A stretch of 64,000 nt of DNA from Cytophaga hutchinsonii ATCC 33406 (GTDB lineage Bacteria > Bacteroidota > Bacteroidia > Cytophagales > Cytophagaceae): NCBI RefSeq assembly GCF_000014145.1, contig NC_008255.1, forward strand, positions 1-64,000, written 5' to 3'. The translations under genes were made by a program, and so were the position numbers. Below the pieces are notes generated by a model that was not told the DNA's origin, did not search any database, and saw only the letters and a program-made list of their open reading frames with translations. Positions 19,489 through 29,575 of this stretch are shown here, piece after piece; within the stretch, counting starts at the first letter, position 1; each line of letters opens with the position of its first letter.

Positions 19489-21009
19489 ATGTCTTTGCTC
19501 AAAAAATTAGCTGGACAAACGGCGTTGTATGGTCTCAGCAGTATGATCGGCAGAGCCATCAATTTTTTATTGGTTCCTGTCTACACCGCATTATTGCTGC
19601 CTGCTGAATATGGTATTGTTACTGAATTGTATGCATATGCTGCATTCTTTAATATTCTGTATTTGTTGGGCATGGAAACCACATACTTTCGTTTCGCAAA
19701 TAAAGAAGGCGCTGATGAACCGCATATTTTCAATCATGTAAATACACAGGTTCTTTTCGGAAGTTTTATCATTTCTGCAATTATTTTTTTAGCAACACCT
19801 GCGATAGCCGCACATTTAAGTAGTGGGAATGCACAAAAAACAGCCGCTGATTTCTCTGCATATATTTATTATGTTGTATTGATCCTGTTTACGGATGCGG
19901 CATTGTCTATTGCATTTGCACGCTTGAGAATGAAAAATAAAGCATTCTGGTTCGCTTCTGTAAAGCTTATGAACATTGGCGTTACGGTATTGCTGAATGT
20001 TATTCTATTATGGGGAATTCCGTTGTTGCTCGTTTCAGATTCAGTTTCACAATCAACAAAAGAATTTATCTTAAACTGGTATGACCCGGACGATTTAGTT
20101 TCTTATATTTTCCTGTCAAACCTGATCGCCAATTTGTTACAGCTGCCATTTTTACTGAAGGCGTTTACAGGTTTTAAATTTGTATGGGATAAATATCTGT
20201 ACAAGCCCATGCTGGTGTATGCGCTGCCGCTGATGGTAATGGGTATGGCAGGTATGATCAATGAAATGCTTGACAGGCTGATTCTGCGGGAATTATTGCC
20301 TGATGATTTCTATCCGGGCAGCAGCAAACTACATGCCCTTGGCGTATATGGAGCGTGTTACAAGCTATCGATGTTTATGACACTTGCTATTCAGGCGTTT
20401 CGATATGCAGCAGAGCCATTCTTTTTTAGCAGGGCTTCCGATAAAAACTCTCCGCAACTCTTTGCAGATATTATGAAGTGGTTTGTATTGGTGTGTCTGC
20501 TGATCCTCATCGTTGTTTCGCTCAATCTGGAGTGGATAAAACACTTTCTCAATGAAAGATATTGGGAAGGCCTGGGTATTGTGCCTGTTCTGCTGCTTGC
20601 AAATTTGTTTTTAGGTGTATACTACAACCTGGCGATCTGGTTTAAGCTTACAGATAAAACGTACTGGGGTATTTACATAAGCTTGTTTGGCGCAACTGTT
20701 ACCATCGCAGGGAACATCGTTTTAATACCCGTGCTGGGTTATATGGGCGCCGCTTATGTTACGTTGTTTTGTTATGCGTCTATGGCAATCTGCAGTTATG
20801 TGCTGGGAAATAAATATTATCCAATTCCATATCAAACAGTAAAAATAGTAATATGGATCATTTCAGCAGCAGCATTAATTTGTCTGTTACGTTATGTTCA
20901 GGTAGCAGAAAGTATGATTAATTTGTTGATTAACAATCTCATTATACTGATTTGGCTGGGAGTAATCTTCCTCATAGAAAAACGCACAAATCGTTCAAAA
21001 GCGTCATAA
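19489..21009 (+). CDS. Polysaccharide flippase, MOP superfamily (Wzx-like)
   Basis: The 506-residue protein has about 14 hydrophobic spans from the N-terminal [21 protein letters not shown] onward. This opening helix and the overall layout are typical of Bacteroidota oligosaccharide/lipid flippases that turn lipid-linked sugars across the inner membrane. The start lies two bases after the hydratase stop. No neighbouring glycosyltransferases are present, so its substrate, perhaps a cell-wall or surface sugar, is open. MurJ-like activity cannot be excluded. Confidence 0.85.
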   Translation: MSLLKKLAGQTALYGLSSMIGRAINFLLVPVYTALLLPAEYGIVTELYAYAAFFNILYLLGMETTYFRFANKEGADEPHIFNHVNTQVLFGSFIISAIIFLATPAIAAHLSSGNAQKTAADFSAYIYYVVLILFTDAALSIAFARLRMKNKAFWFASVKLMNIGVTVLLNVILLWGIPLLLVSDSVSQSTKEFILNWYDPDDLVSYIFLSNLIANLLQLPFLLKAFTGFKFVWDKYLYKPMLVYALPLMVMGMAGMINEMLDRLILRELLPDDFYPGSSKLHALGVYGACYKLSMFMTLAIQAFRYAAEPFFFSRASDKNSPQLFADIMKWFVLVCLLILIVVSLNLEWIKHFLNERYWEGLGIVPVLLLANLFLGVYYNLAIWFKLTDKTYWGIYISLFGATVTIAGNIVLIPVLGYMGAAYVTLFCYASMAICSYVLGNKYYPIPYQTVKIVIWIISAAALICLLRYVQVAESMINLLINNLIILIWLGVIFLIEKRTNRSKAS

Positions 21010-21017
21010 TTTTTTTG

Positions 21018-21025
21018 TAAATTTG
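21018..21025 (+). promoter_or_regulatory. -7 promoter box upstream of dut
   Basis: TAAATTTG matches the Bacteroidota -7 consensus TAnnTTTG exactly and lies 24 bases before the chosen dut start. No clear TTTG is visible at -33, so the promoter may be weak. It suggests dut can be transcribed separately from the flippase. Confidence 0.4.
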
Positions 21026-21049
21026 AAAAGATGCCTCAATAAAGCGAAT

Positions 21050-21487
21050 ATGACAACATCCGTTAAAATAGTAAATAAATCCAATAATGCCTTGCCTGCT
21101 TATCAAACAGCACAAGCTGCTGGTATGGATCTGAGTGCATATATTACCGAAGCAATTGTATTACAGCCTTTGCAGCGTCAGTTAGTTCCTACAGGCTTGT
21201 TCATTGAATTGCCGGAACATACAGAAGCGCAGATAAGACCCAGAAGCGGGTTAGCTTTTAAGCATGGCATCACTGTATTGAACAGCCCTGGAACAATTGA
21301 TGCAGACTATCGCGGAGAAATTAAAGTACTGCTGGTAAACCTTTCAAATGAAGCCTTCACCATTCAATCGGGTGAGCGGATTGCCCAAATAGTTATCGCT
21401 AAAGTAGAACACGCTCATTTTGTAGAAGTTGAAGAGCTGTCGGATTCTTTACGTGCTGCTGCGGGGTTTGGCAGCACAGGGAAATAA
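21050..21487 (+). CDS. dut: Deoxyuridine 5'-triphosphate nucleotidohydrolase
   Basis: dUTPase splits dUTP to dUMP and pyrophosphate, keeping uracil out of DNA and feeding thymidylate synthesis. All five motifs are visible in the 145-residue protein: [14 protein letters not shown], the [14 protein letters not shown] uridine pocket, ERIAQIV and the C-terminal FGSTGK arm. I start at ATG 21050 ([13 protein letters not shown]); the frame extends upstream to a TTG but that part is not family-like and would overlap the -7 box. Active form is a homotrimer. Confidence 0.95.
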   Translation: MTTSVKIVNKSNNALPAYQTAQAAGMDLSAYITEAIVLQPLQRQLVPTGLFIELPEHTEAQIRPRSGLAFKHGITVLNSPGTIDADYRGEIKVLLVNLSNEAFTIQSGERIAQIVIAKVEHAHFVEVEELSDSLRAAAGFGSTGK

Positions 21488-21574
21488 TTCAAAGAGGGTA
21501 ACTAAAATATAATTCGGACGTATTTTCTTAACGAACATAAAAATTAGCTTTTTAACGATTAAAATAATTACAGC

Positions 21575-22576
21575 ATGAAAATTATTATTCCAATGGCGGG
21601 CATGGGTAAAAGAATGCGCCCACACACACTTACAGTTCCTAAACCTTTAGTGCCGATTGCAGGTAAAGCAATTGTACACAGATTGGTAGAAGATATCGCG
21701 AAAGTTTGTGGTGAGAAAATTGAAGAGGTTGCTTTCATCATTGGTGATTTTGGTAAAGAAACAGAAAAGCGTTTAATAAAAATTGCTGAATCTGTTGGTG
21801 CTAAAGGTTCCATCTATTACCAACGTGAAGCATTAGGTACGGCGCATGCAATTTATTGTGCAAAAGAATCGTTAGGAGGTAAAGTAGTAGTAGCATTTGC
21901 AGATACATTGTTTAAAGCAGATTTTACACTTGATACGTCCAACGAAGGAATCATTTGGGTGCAGAAAGTAGAAGATCCAAAACCATTTGGTGTTGTTAAG
22001 TTAAACGATAAAAATGAAATCACCGATTTCGTTGAGAAGCCAGAACATTTTGTTTCTGATTTAGCAATCATTGGCATCTATTATTTCCAGGATGGTGAAA
22101 ACCTGAAAAAGGAATTGCAATATGTAATTGATAATGATATTAAGGATAAAGGTGAATACCAATTGACTTCTGCATTAGAAAATATGAAAAACAAAGGGAT
22201 TAAATTTCTTCCTGGTAAAGTAACAGATTGGCTGGATTGTGGTAACAAAGATTCTACAGTAGATACGAATTCCAGATATTTAGAATATATCAAAGATCAA
22301 AACTTAGTAGCGCCGACAGTTAAGCTTGTTAATTCAGTTATTATTCAGCCTTCTTATGTAGGTGAAAATGTTGAATTGACAAATTCAATCGTTGGTCCGT
22401 ATGCATCCATTGGTAATGGAACAAAAATTACAAATACAGTTATAAACCGCTCAATCGTACAGGAGAATGCAGTAATTACCAATGCAACGATTTCAAACTC
22501 TATGTTTGGAAATTCAGCTCAATACAAAGGTAAAGCATTAGACTTAAGTGTAGGCGACTTCAATGTTATCGCATAA
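21575..22576 (+). CDS. Sugar-1-phosphate nucleotidyltransferase with left-handed beta-helix tail
   Basis: The 333-residue protein opens with the nucleotide-binding signature PMAGMGKRMRPHTLTVPKPL (residues 6-25), which makes NDP-sugars from sugar-1-phosphates. Other active-site parts are REALGTAHA, FADTLF, FVEKPE and GEYQLT. The C-terminal quarter has hexapeptide-like repeats (SVIIQPSYVGENVELTNSIVG and so on) typical of glucose-1-phosphate thymidylyl- or GlmU-type proteins, without an obvious acetyltransferase site. It heads a run of four overlapping genes. Specific substrate cannot be read. Confidence 0.85.
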   Translation: MKIIIPMAGMGKRMRPHTLTVPKPLVPIAGKAIVHRLVEDIAKVCGEKIEEVAFIIGDFGKETEKRLIKIAESVGAKGSIYYQREALGTAHAIYCAKESLGGKVVVAFADTLFKADFTLDTSNEGIIWVQKVEDPKPFGVVKLNDKNEITDFVEKPEHFVSDLAIIGIYYFQDGENLKKELQYVIDNDIKDKGEYQLTSALENMKNKGIKFLPGKVTDWLDCGNKDSTVDTNSRYLEYIKDQNLVAPTVKLVNSVIIQPSYVGENVELTNSIVGPYASIGNGTKITNTVINRSIVQENAVITNATISNSMFGNSAQYKGKALDLSVGDFNVIA

Positions 22577-22580
22577 CTCA

Positions 22581-24344
22581 ATGAGTTTAAACAGACACAT
22601 TTTAAAAACAATTCTTTTTGCAATTCTCATGCCGGTGCTTTCAGTACCGGCATTGGCGCAAAAAAGCCCTAAGGCAAAAAAAGTAAAGGCAGACAAGACT
22701 ACTTATAGTCCGAAGGTTCTTTCTGAGCAGGATCGTATTTATTTCGAAGCATATTTTATCGAAGGAATGCGTTATTATTTGATCGGGCAAACAAAAGTTG
22801 CCTTGTCATTTTTTGACAAAGCGTATTCGTTGGATCAGACGAATGGTGGCTTAAATTACCAGCTTTCAAAAGTTAATTACAGTTTATCAAACAATGCACG
22901 TGCATTGTTAAATGCGCAGACGGCAGTAAAGGCTGATTCTAAAAATCAGGAATATCTTATTCAGCTTGCAAAGGTTTATGAAGTTCAATCAAATTTTGAA
23001 GAAGCCAATAAAGTCTATAAAAAATTAACCACGGATTTCCCGAATAACGAACCATACTACTACCAGATAGGCGCAAATCAGATTCAGCTTAAACAGTATG
23101 ATGAAGCAATTAAAACATATAGCAAAGTAGAATCTATTTTTGGCAGAAGCTTTGAGTTGACCAGACAGAAACAACAGCTTTATGTAAAACAGGGTAAAGT
23201 TGACCTGGCAATAAAAGAAGGTCAGGTGCTTATTGATTCCGATCCGTCAAATCTGCAATACCAGGTTGACCAGGCTGAATTTTATTATTATATCGATCAG
23301 GTGCCGAATGCACTGGCGATTATTGATAAGGTTTTAAAACAAGACAAAGATCAGGTGCAGGCGCACGTGTTACTGGCCGATATTTATAAATCTAAAAACG
23401 AAATGGACAAGGCGTTTGTAGAATATAAATATTTACTGGCTCGCCCGAATGTTGCCGGCGAAACAAAAAAGCAAATTGTTCAGGAAGCATTAACCAATGC
23501 AACAACAGATGCTGCAAAGGCGCAATTGCTGGAACTTACTACCATTTACGTTACAACAAACCCTTCAGACAATGTTGCCTTAACAAGTCAGGGAGATGCT
23601 TTATTCGTCAACAATAAAAAAGAAGAAGCGCGAAAATATTATTCAAAGTCTGCACAGCTTGACGGCAATAATTATAATCTCTGGCTGCAGATACTGACAT
23701 TGGATTTTGAGTTTAAGGAATACGATACACTTGTTGCGCATAGTGCAACAGCAATAGACTTCTTTCCTAATCAGTCAAACTTATGGTATTTCAGAGGACT
23801 TGCTTTCTTTAATCTGAAAAGATATCCCCAATCGATTGAAGCGTTAGAAGAGACCAGAAATTTATCCGGAACAAATCAGGCACTGAAAATGCAATCGCTT
23901 TTATTGCTTGCAGATGCGTACAATGAAACGAAGGAATATGTTAAGTCTGACGCTGCTTACGATGAAGTATTGAAGTACGATAAAAATAACGATCATGCGT
24001 TAAACAACTATAGCTACTATCTTTCTCTGAGGAAAGAAAAATTAGAACTGGCTAAAAGCATGTCAGAAAAAGTTGTGAACCGAAATCCAACGGAAGCAAA
24101 CTTTATTGATACATATGCCTGGGTGTTGTATCAGATGAAAGATTATCAGGGCGCAAAAGTGCAGTTAGAAAAAGCAGTTGCGGCAGGCTCTACAAACGGA
24201 ACAATTCTGGAACATTATGGTGATGTATTGTTTCAATTGGGAGATAAAAAAGGCGCATTGGAAAATTGGAAAAAAGCGAAAGCTGCGGGTGATGCATCTG
24301 CATTGATTGATAAAAAAATTGCCGACGGCAAGTTGTATGAATAA
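22581..24344 (+). CDS. Exported tetratricopeptide repeat protein
   Basis: From ATG 22581 the protein has 587 residues with a signal peptide (MSLNRHILKTILFAILMPVL, cut after ALAQ). An upstream in-frame ATG at 22563 lies inside the previous gene and would spoil the signal. About 14 TPR-like units follow, for example YLIQLAKVYEVQSNFEEANKVY and HALNNYSYYLSLRKEKLELA. It is probably periplasmic or lipid-associated on the outer membrane side and works as a scaffold. In Bacteroidota it sits in this same order before the DUF4292 and EnvC-like genes, suggesting a shared envelope role. Confidence 0.85.
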   Translation: MSLNRHILKTILFAILMPVLSVPALAQKSPKAKKVKADKTTYSPKVLSEQDRIYFEAYFIEGMRYYLIGQTKVALSFFDKAYSLDQTNGGLNYQLSKVNYSLSNNARALLNAQTAVKADSKNQEYLIQLAKVYEVQSNFEEANKVYKKLTTDFPNNEPYYYQIGANQIQLKQYDEAIKTYSKVESIFGRSFELTRQKQQLYVKQGKVDLAIKEGQVLIDSDPSNLQYQVDQAEFYYYIDQVPNALAIIDKVLKQDKDQVQAHVLLADIYKSKNEMDKAFVEYKYLLARPNVAGETKKQIVQEALTNATTDAAKAQLLELTTIYVTTNPSDNVALTSQGDALFVNNKKEEARKYYSKSAQLDGNNYNLWLQILTLDFEFKEYDTLVAHSATAIDFFPNQSNLWYFRGLAFFNLKRYPQSIEALEETRNLSGTNQALKMQSLLLLADAYNETKEYVKSDAAYDEVLKYDKNNDHALNNYSYYLSLRKEKLELAKSMSEKVVNRNPTEANFIDTYAWVLYQMKDYQGAKVQLEKAVAAGSTNGTILEHYGDVLFQLGDKKGALENWKKAKAAGDASALIDKKIADGKLYE

Positions 24345-25101
24345 AATAATTGCACTGGTTTTAATAAGTTCTTTCTCATTTATTTCTTGTAAAAAAACAG
24401 CTGTTGTAAGTCAGCAACCGGCAACTGAGGTTAAAAAGGCAGTTGTTGATTTCCATCCGGTAAGCACGGACTTTATATACCTTTCAACAAAAACAAAACT
24501 TGAATATGTTGACGGAAACAGCAGCGATCAATTTGCGTTGTCTTTGCGCGTAAGAAAAGATAGTGTTATATGGCTATCTATTGGCAAAGCAGGTGTTGAA
24601 GGTGTTCGTGGGTTATTAAGACCGGATTCGGTTTTTGTTTTAGATAAATTAAAAAATGATTCGTATAGTTACGATGTTACCTATTTGCAGAATCTGATTC
24701 AGTCAAACTTATCATACAGCAATATTCAGAATTTGGTGTTAGGTGATTTGGTTTTTCCATATGAACCTGCAGATGAAGTAAATAAAAATGAAACACATTT
24801 TGTTCTGAATCAGAAAAAAGAAAATCTGCTTATCGAGAGTGTTATTCGGATAGATAATATGAAAGTAGAAAGGACAACGATTGTTGATTCGGTTGCGCAT
24901 TCTAAAACAGTCGTTGCATACAGTAATTTCGTGTATGCCGACTCAATACTGGTTCCCGCTGTATGCTCTATGGATATTTCTTTTGCCAGTAATAATAAAC
25001 CCATTGAAAGGAAGATTGTGTTAACACATTCTAAAATTGAATTTCCAACCAAGCCATTAAATTTTCCATTTAATGTTCCAAAAAAATTCAATGAAAAATA
25101 A
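24337..25101 (+). CDS. DUF4292 lipoprotein (LolA/LolB-like fold expected)
   Basis: Starting at ATG 24337 (overlapping the TPR gene by eight bases) the 254-residue protein has a lipoprotein signal with lipobox FISC (Cys about 18). The body has long beta-strand-like segments such as TKLEYVDGNSSDQFALSLRVRKDSVIWLSI and matches DUF4292, a Bacteroidota family I recall as related to outer membrane lipoprotein carriers. The exact function is unknown. It is followed by the EnvC-like gene with an 11-base overlap, so the two are translationally coupled. Confidence 0.8.
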   Translation: MNKIIALVLISSFSFISCKKTAVVSQQPATEVKKAVVDFHPVSTDFIYLSTKTKLEYVDGNSSDQFALSLRVRKDSVIWLSIGKAGVEGVRGLLRPDSVFVLDKLKNDSYSYDVTYLQNLIQSNLSYSNIQNLVLGDLVFPYEPADEVNKNETHFVLNQKKENLLIESVIRIDNMKVERTTIVDSVAHSKTVVAYSNFVYADSILVPAVCSMDISFASNNKPIERKIVLTHSKIEFPTKPLNFPFNVPKKFNEK

Positions 25102-26311
25102 GCTTAAATATATTGCCGTAGTTGGGTTACTTTTTATTGTAATCACGTCTACGCTTGCTCAAAAGAAAAGCCGTAAGGAGCTTGAAAAAGAGCGCGAGCG
25201 GAATCTGAAGAAAATAAAAGAAACAACAAAAGTACTGGAAGAAACGAAGCAGCAAAAAAATGCTACGTTAAGCCAGCTTACCTTGTTGAATCAGGAAATT
25301 GAAGAGCGCGAAGTAGTCATAAATTCAATGTCTACGGAAGTGAGTTTGCTGGAGCGGGAAATAAAGGAACAGGAGATGATTATCCGTGCGCTGGAAGAAG
25401 ATATAAAAGGATTGAAAGAAGAGTATGCACAGTTAATATACCTTGGTTACAAGCACCTGAACGGCTACGACAAACTCATTCATATTTTATCAGCCGATAA
25501 CATTGCACAGATGCTTCGCCGCAACAGCTATTTCAAGCAGTATGCACATGCACGTACGTATCAATTAGAAGAAATCGAAAGTGTAGCTAAAGCGTTAAAA
25601 ACGTATGAGCGTATGTTGGCGGGCAAGCAGGAAGAAAAAACCGGTTTATTGCAAGCCAAAACGATTGAAACAAAAAATTTAACGAATACAAAAAATCAAC
25701 AGAGTACAGTTCTGCGTCAATTGTCATCAAAAGAAAAAGAACTGAAAAAAGATCTGGATGAATCTCAAAAATCAGTTGATAAACTTCAAAAGCTAATCAC
25801 CGATTTAATTGCTGCCGAACGAAAAAAAGCATTGGATAAAGCCAAAAGTTCCAGTTCAACGGCTAATAAGGCAACGATCGAAAAAAATGTAAAGCTATCA
25901 AGCAATTTTGAAGGCAATATGGGGCAATTACCCTGGCCGGTTCAGAATGGAAGAGTTTCCAATCATTTTGGCCGTCAGGCACACCCGGTACTCAAAGGCG
26001 TTTTCGTAGATAATTTAGGCGTAGATATTTTAACGGTTCAAAATGAGCAGGTTAAAGCTGTTTTTGGAGGGAAGGTCATTACTGTGGCAGAAGTACCGGG
26101 CATGCACAAAATTGTTATGGTGCAGCATGGGGAATATTTTACGGTATATGCCAAATTAAGAGATGTCAGTGTTTCAACAGGTGAAGAAATCACAGTAAAA
26201 CAAGTGATTGGCTCTGTTTATACCGGTAAAGATGGTGAAAGTGAGCTACAGTTTCAGATCTGGAAAAACGAAACCAAATTAAATCCTGAAATCTGGCTCA
26301 GAAAGCGATAA
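25091..26311 (+). CDS. EnvC-like murein hydrolase activator with degenerate LytM domain
   Basis: From ATG 25091 the 406-residue protein has a signal peptide ([20 protein letters not shown], cut after LAQ), a long charged coiled coil (about 25-255) and a C-terminal M23/LytM domain (about 285-405). The zinc ligands of active M23 peptidases are lost: VDNLGVDI replaces HxGxD, YAKL replaces YxHL, and LQFQIW replaces LHFEIW. This is the pattern of EnvC-type proteins, which do not cut peptidoglycan but switch on amidases during cell division. The start overlaps the DUF4292 gene. Confidence 0.88.
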   Translation: MKNKLKYIAVVGLLFIVITSTLAQKKSRKELEKERERNLKKIKETTKVLEETKQQKNATLSQLTLLNQEIEEREVVINSMSTEVSLLEREIKEQEMIIRALEEDIKGLKEEYAQLIYLGYKHLNGYDKLIHILSADNIAQMLRRNSYFKQYAHARTYQLEEIESVAKALKTYERMLAGKQEEKTGLLQAKTIETKNLTNTKNQQSTVLRQLSSKEKELKKDLDESQKSVDKLQKLITDLIAAERKKALDKAKSSSSTANKATIEKNVKLSSNFEGNMGQLPWPVQNGRVSNHFGRQAHPVLKGVFVDNLGVDILTVQNEQVKAVFGGKVITVAEVPGMHKIVMVQHGEYFTVYAKLRDVSVSTGEEITVKQVIGSVYTGKDGESELQFQIWKNETKLNPEIWLRKR

Positions 26312-26361
26312 TTCCTGTCGCTAATTGCGCCGTATCTTTTCCCTTTCCTGTTAAATTTTCC

Positions 26362-26369
26362 TATCTTTG
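26362..26369 (+). promoter_or_regulatory. -7 promoter box upstream of tatA
   Basis: TATCTTTG matches TAnnTTTG exactly, 28 bases before the tatA start. A T-rich stretch stands at the -33 position without a clear TTTG. Confidence 0.5.
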
Positions 26370-26397
26370 TGGAGTATACGAAATTACTCTAACAATC

Positions 26398-26613
26398 ATG
26401 ATGTTAACTATTTGTAAAATGCTATTTCTGCAAGGAATAGGCATGCCGGAGATTATATTAATCTTATTGCTTGTTGTCTTTCTTTTTGGGGCTAAAAAAA
26501 TTCCTGATTTGGCTCGTGGCTTAGGTCGTGGTATCCGTGAATTTAAGGATGCAAGTAAAGAAGTGAAAAAGGAAATTGAAGACGGTCTTAAAGACGACAC
26601 AAAAAACGCATAA
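26398..26613 (+). CDS. tatA: Twin-arginine translocase subunit TatA/TatE
   Basis: The 71-residue protein has one N-terminal membrane helix ([20 protein letters not shown]), the conserved [21 protein letters not shown] hinge and amphipathic helix, and a charged lysine/glutamate tail. TatA oligomers form the pathway for folded proteins across the inner membrane. The first ten residues are longer than usual, and translation could instead begin at ATG 26401 or 26443. tatC is not in the window. gatA follows three bases after the stop. Confidence 0.9.
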   Translation: MMLTICKMLFLQGIGMPEIILILLLVVFLFGAKKIPDLARGLGRGIREFKDASKEVKKEIEDGLKDDTKNA

Positions 26614-26616
26614 GAA

Positions 26617-28047
26617 TTGAAACGTTATAATTCACTTCAAGAGGTTCGGAAAGATCTTTCCGAAGGCAAAATTACATGCCGTTCCCTTACTGAATACTAC
26701 TTAAAAAATATTGAAGCCAAAGCCCATCTGAACGCATACGTTGAAGTATACGCACAGGAAGCGCTTGCTACTGCAGATATTGTAGATGCAAAGATCAAAG
26801 CCGGAACAGCTGGTAAATTAGCCGGTATGGTTGTAGGCTTGAAAGACGTGCTTTGTCATAAAAATCACGGATTGCAGGCTTCAAGTAATATATTAAAAGG
26901 TTTTGTTTCTCAATTCAACGGCACAGCTGTTGAACGTGTGATTCAGGAAGATGCTATTATTATCGGCCGCCAAAGCTGTGATGAATTCGCAATGGGTTCC
27001 TCCAATGAAAACTCTGCTTTTGGTCCGGTGAAAAATGACGCGGACAATACGCGTGTACCGGGCGGTTCTTCCGGCGGTTCAGCAGTTGGCGTACAGGCGG
27101 ATACCTGTTTGATTTCACTTGGTTCAGATACGGGCGGTTCTGTAAGACAACCGGCCGCATTCTGCGACATCATTGGGTTCAAACCTTCATACTCCAGAAT
27201 TTCAAGATACGGATTGATCGCGTATGCTTCTTCGTTTGATTCTATCGGAATCATGGCAAGAAGCATTGAAGATACCGCATTGATGCTTGAAGTGATTGCA
27301 GGACAGGATGATTTTGACAGCACGGTTTCTTCAAAACCAGTTCCTTCATATTCAACGGAATTGGGCTTCTCAGGAAAAGCAAAAATCTGCTACCTGAAAG
27401 AAGCAGTAGAATCAGAAGGTGTAGCAAAAGAAATCCGCGAAGCCACACAAAAGAAAATAGACCAGCTTAAAAAAGACGGCCACACCGTTGAAGCAGTTGA
27501 GTTTCCGTTATTAGACTACATTCTTCCGACGTATTATATTTTAACAACTGCAGAAGCCAGTTCAAATCTTTCCCGGTTTGATGGCGTGAAGTATGGATAT
27601 AGAAGTGAAAACGGAACTGATCTGGAGTCGATGTACAAGAAGACCCGTTCAGAAGGTTTTGGTAAAGAAGTAAAAAAACGGATTATGCTTGGTACGTTTG
27701 TATTGAGCGCAGGTTTTTATGATGCCTACTATACTAAAGCGCAGAAGGTTCGTCGTTTAATAAGAGAATATACCGAGAAGATCTTATCCGAATACGATTT
27801 CATGTTGTTGCCAACAACAACAACAACGGCATTCAAAATCGGAGATCATCAAAGTGATCCATTAGCCATGTACCTGGCAGACATCTTTACGGTGCATGCA
27901 AACCTTGCAGGTATTCCGGCCATTTCCATACCGAATGGAAAAGACGCAGCCGGTTTAGCAATTGGTATACAACTGATGGGACGTGAATTTGAAGAAGCAA
28001 AATTATTGGCCTTCTCAAACTACTTATTAAAACAGAATGAAAATTAG
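26617..28047 (+). CDS. gatA: Aspartyl/glutamyl-tRNA amidotransferase subunit A
   Basis: GatA releases ammonia from glutamine for converting Glu-tRNA(Gln) or Asp-tRNA(Asn) to the amide forms. The 476-residue protein has the amidase triad: lysine in VVGLKDV (about 76), serine in [11 protein letters not shown] (about 150) and the nucleophile serine in [12 protein letters not shown] (about 175). The start appears to be TTG at 26617, giving [18 protein letters not shown], and there is no better ATG nearby. It lies three bases after tatA and overlaps the lytic transglycosylase by 11 bases. Confidence 0.93.
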   Translation: MKRYNSLQEVRKDLSEGKITCRSLTEYYLKNIEAKAHLNAYVEVYAQEALATADIVDAKIKAGTAGKLAGMVVGLKDVLCHKNHGLQASSNILKGFVSQFNGTAVERVIQEDAIIIGRQSCDEFAMGSSNENSAFGPVKNDADNTRVPGGSSGGSAVGVQADTCLISLGSDTGGSVRQPAAFCDIIGFKPSYSRISRYGLIAYASSFDSIGIMARSIEDTALMLEVIAGQDDFDSTVSSKPVPSYSTELGFSGKAKICYLKEAVESEGVAKEIREATQKKIDQLKKDGHTVEAVEFPLLDYILPTYYILTTAEASSNLSRFDGVKYGYRSENGTDLESMYKKTRSEGFGKEVKKRIMLGTFVLSAGFYDAYYTKAQKVRRLIREYTEKILSEYDFMLLPTTTTTAFKIGDHQSDPLAMYLADIFTVHANLAGIPAISIPNGKDAAGLAIGIQLMGREFEEAKLLAFSNYLLKQNEN

Positions 28048-29524
28048 AATCACTTCAGCATATACAGGTTTAGCAGTATTATTCTCCATTCTTTTCATGG
28101 GAGCCAGTCCTGTGTGTGCTCAAACAGATTCTATAAATAATAAAGTGTTTGCAGACACTACTTCAATTGTTACATCAGGCGATTCTACCATTATTGAAGC
28201 AGAGATTATAGATGAAACAGTCCCTAAACAGGCTGCACAATCTTCTGTTGACCAGGTGATCGAGCAACGTTTAAAAGTGCTGCAAAACAAAGTTCCTCTT
28301 GTTTACAATGCAAAAATAAAAGGGTTCATCGATTATTTTTCTGTTCGTAATGCACGTTACGCTATGATCATGGAGCGCAGAAAACGCATCTATTTCCCTA
28401 TGTTTGAAGAGATCTTAAAATCTCAGGGTGTGCCGGAAGAAATAAAGTATCTGGCAATTGTTGAATCCGGATTGAATGCGAAAGCGGTTTCACCTGCGGG
28501 TGCAGCTGGCCTTTGGCAATTCATGACCTTTACAGGAAAAGAATTTGGACTGAAACAGGATGACTTGCTGGACGAACGTCTTGATCCGGAAAAAGCTACT
28601 GTAGCTGCATGCCGTTATCTGACAGTTCTGTATAATACATTTAAAGATTGGGAACTTGCGCTGGCGTCTTACAATTGCGGACCGGGTAATGTGCGACGTG
28701 CCATTCGTAAATCCGGTTATAAGGAAACCTTCTGGCAGATCTATGATTACCTGCCTAAAGAAACCAGAAGTTATGTGCCGCAGTTTGTTGCGTTAACATA
28801 CATTATGAATCACATGGGAGACCACGGCATTGTTGCTGATTCAATTGAATACCCGATTGCTTTTGATACCATATTTGTGAATCAATATTTTGATATGTTC
28901 ACGTTTAGTGATGTATTGAATATTTGTACAGACGATATGCGTAAACTGAATCCTGCACTTAAAAAAGGCGTTTTGTCAGGCGCATATCCATATAAGATCC
29001 GTGTGCCGGTAGATAAAATGGCTCAGTTTTATTTAAACAGAATTGATATTCTGGATGCGTGCAGCAAGGAAGTACCACGTGAAAATGTAAGCAGCTCTCC
29101 TGTACGTGCCGTCACTAGCAGCAGCTCATCTTCGTCCGGCGCGCCGGCTTCTACACAAAAGGTTTATTATACCGTTAAGAATGGAGATGCATTAGGTACG
29201 ATTGCCAGTAAATATCATGTTACGGTAACCGATATAAAACGCTGGAATAAATTATCATCAAGCACCATTCGCGTGGGGCAGCGATTGATTATCTATAAAA
29301 AAGTTTCGGCAACAGCGTCCAGAATATCAACTTCAGATACGGTAAAATCACCGGCTGCATCAACGGTACCCAAGTCTGCGCCAAGTGTATATTATGTAAA
29401 GAATGGAGATTCGCTTTGGACCATCTCTCAAAAATTCCCGGGACTCACCGTTGAGAAAATTAAAAAGCTGAATGGATTGACGTCCAATAGTATTAAAGTT
29501 GGGCAGAAACTAATTTTAAATTAA
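28037..29524 (+). CDS. Membrane-bound lytic murein transglycosylase with two LysM domains (MltD-like)
   Basis: The 495-residue exported protein has a signal peptide (about 1-28), a family 1 lytic transglycosylase domain (about 110-300) with the catalytic glutamate in [21 protein letters not shown] (about residue 142) and the [16 protein letters not shown] segment, then a serine-rich linker and two LysM modules (about 376-420 and 452-495) that hold peptidoglycan. It cuts glycan strands to anhydro-muropeptides in the periplasm. The start overlaps gatA. Confidence 0.92.
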   Translation: MKIRITSAYTGLAVLFSILFMGASPVCAQTDSINNKVFADTTSIVTSGDSTIIEAEIIDETVPKQAAQSSVDQVIEQRLKVLQNKVPLVYNAKIKGFIDYFSVRNARYAMIMERRKRIYFPMFEEILKSQGVPEEIKYLAIVESGLNAKAVSPAGAAGLWQFMTFTGKEFGLKQDDLLDERLDPEKATVAACRYLTVLYNTFKDWELALASYNCGPGNVRRAIRKSGYKETFWQIYDYLPKETRSYVPQFVALTYIMNHMGDHGIVADSIEYPIAFDTIFVNQYFDMFTFSDVLNICTDDMRKLNPALKKGVLSGAYPYKIRVPVDKMAQFYLNRIDILDACSKEVPRENVSSSPVRAVTSSSSSSSGAPASTQKVYYTVKNGDALGTIASKYHVTVTDIKRWNKLSSSTIRVGQRLIIYKKVSATASRISTSDTVKSPAASTVPKSAPSVYYVKNGDSLWTISQKFPGLTVEKIKKLNGLTSNSIKVGQKLILN

Positions 29525-29575
29525 AATATACTTTTATACGCTTCTTTTTTTACACGCTATAAATAATCAAGTATT

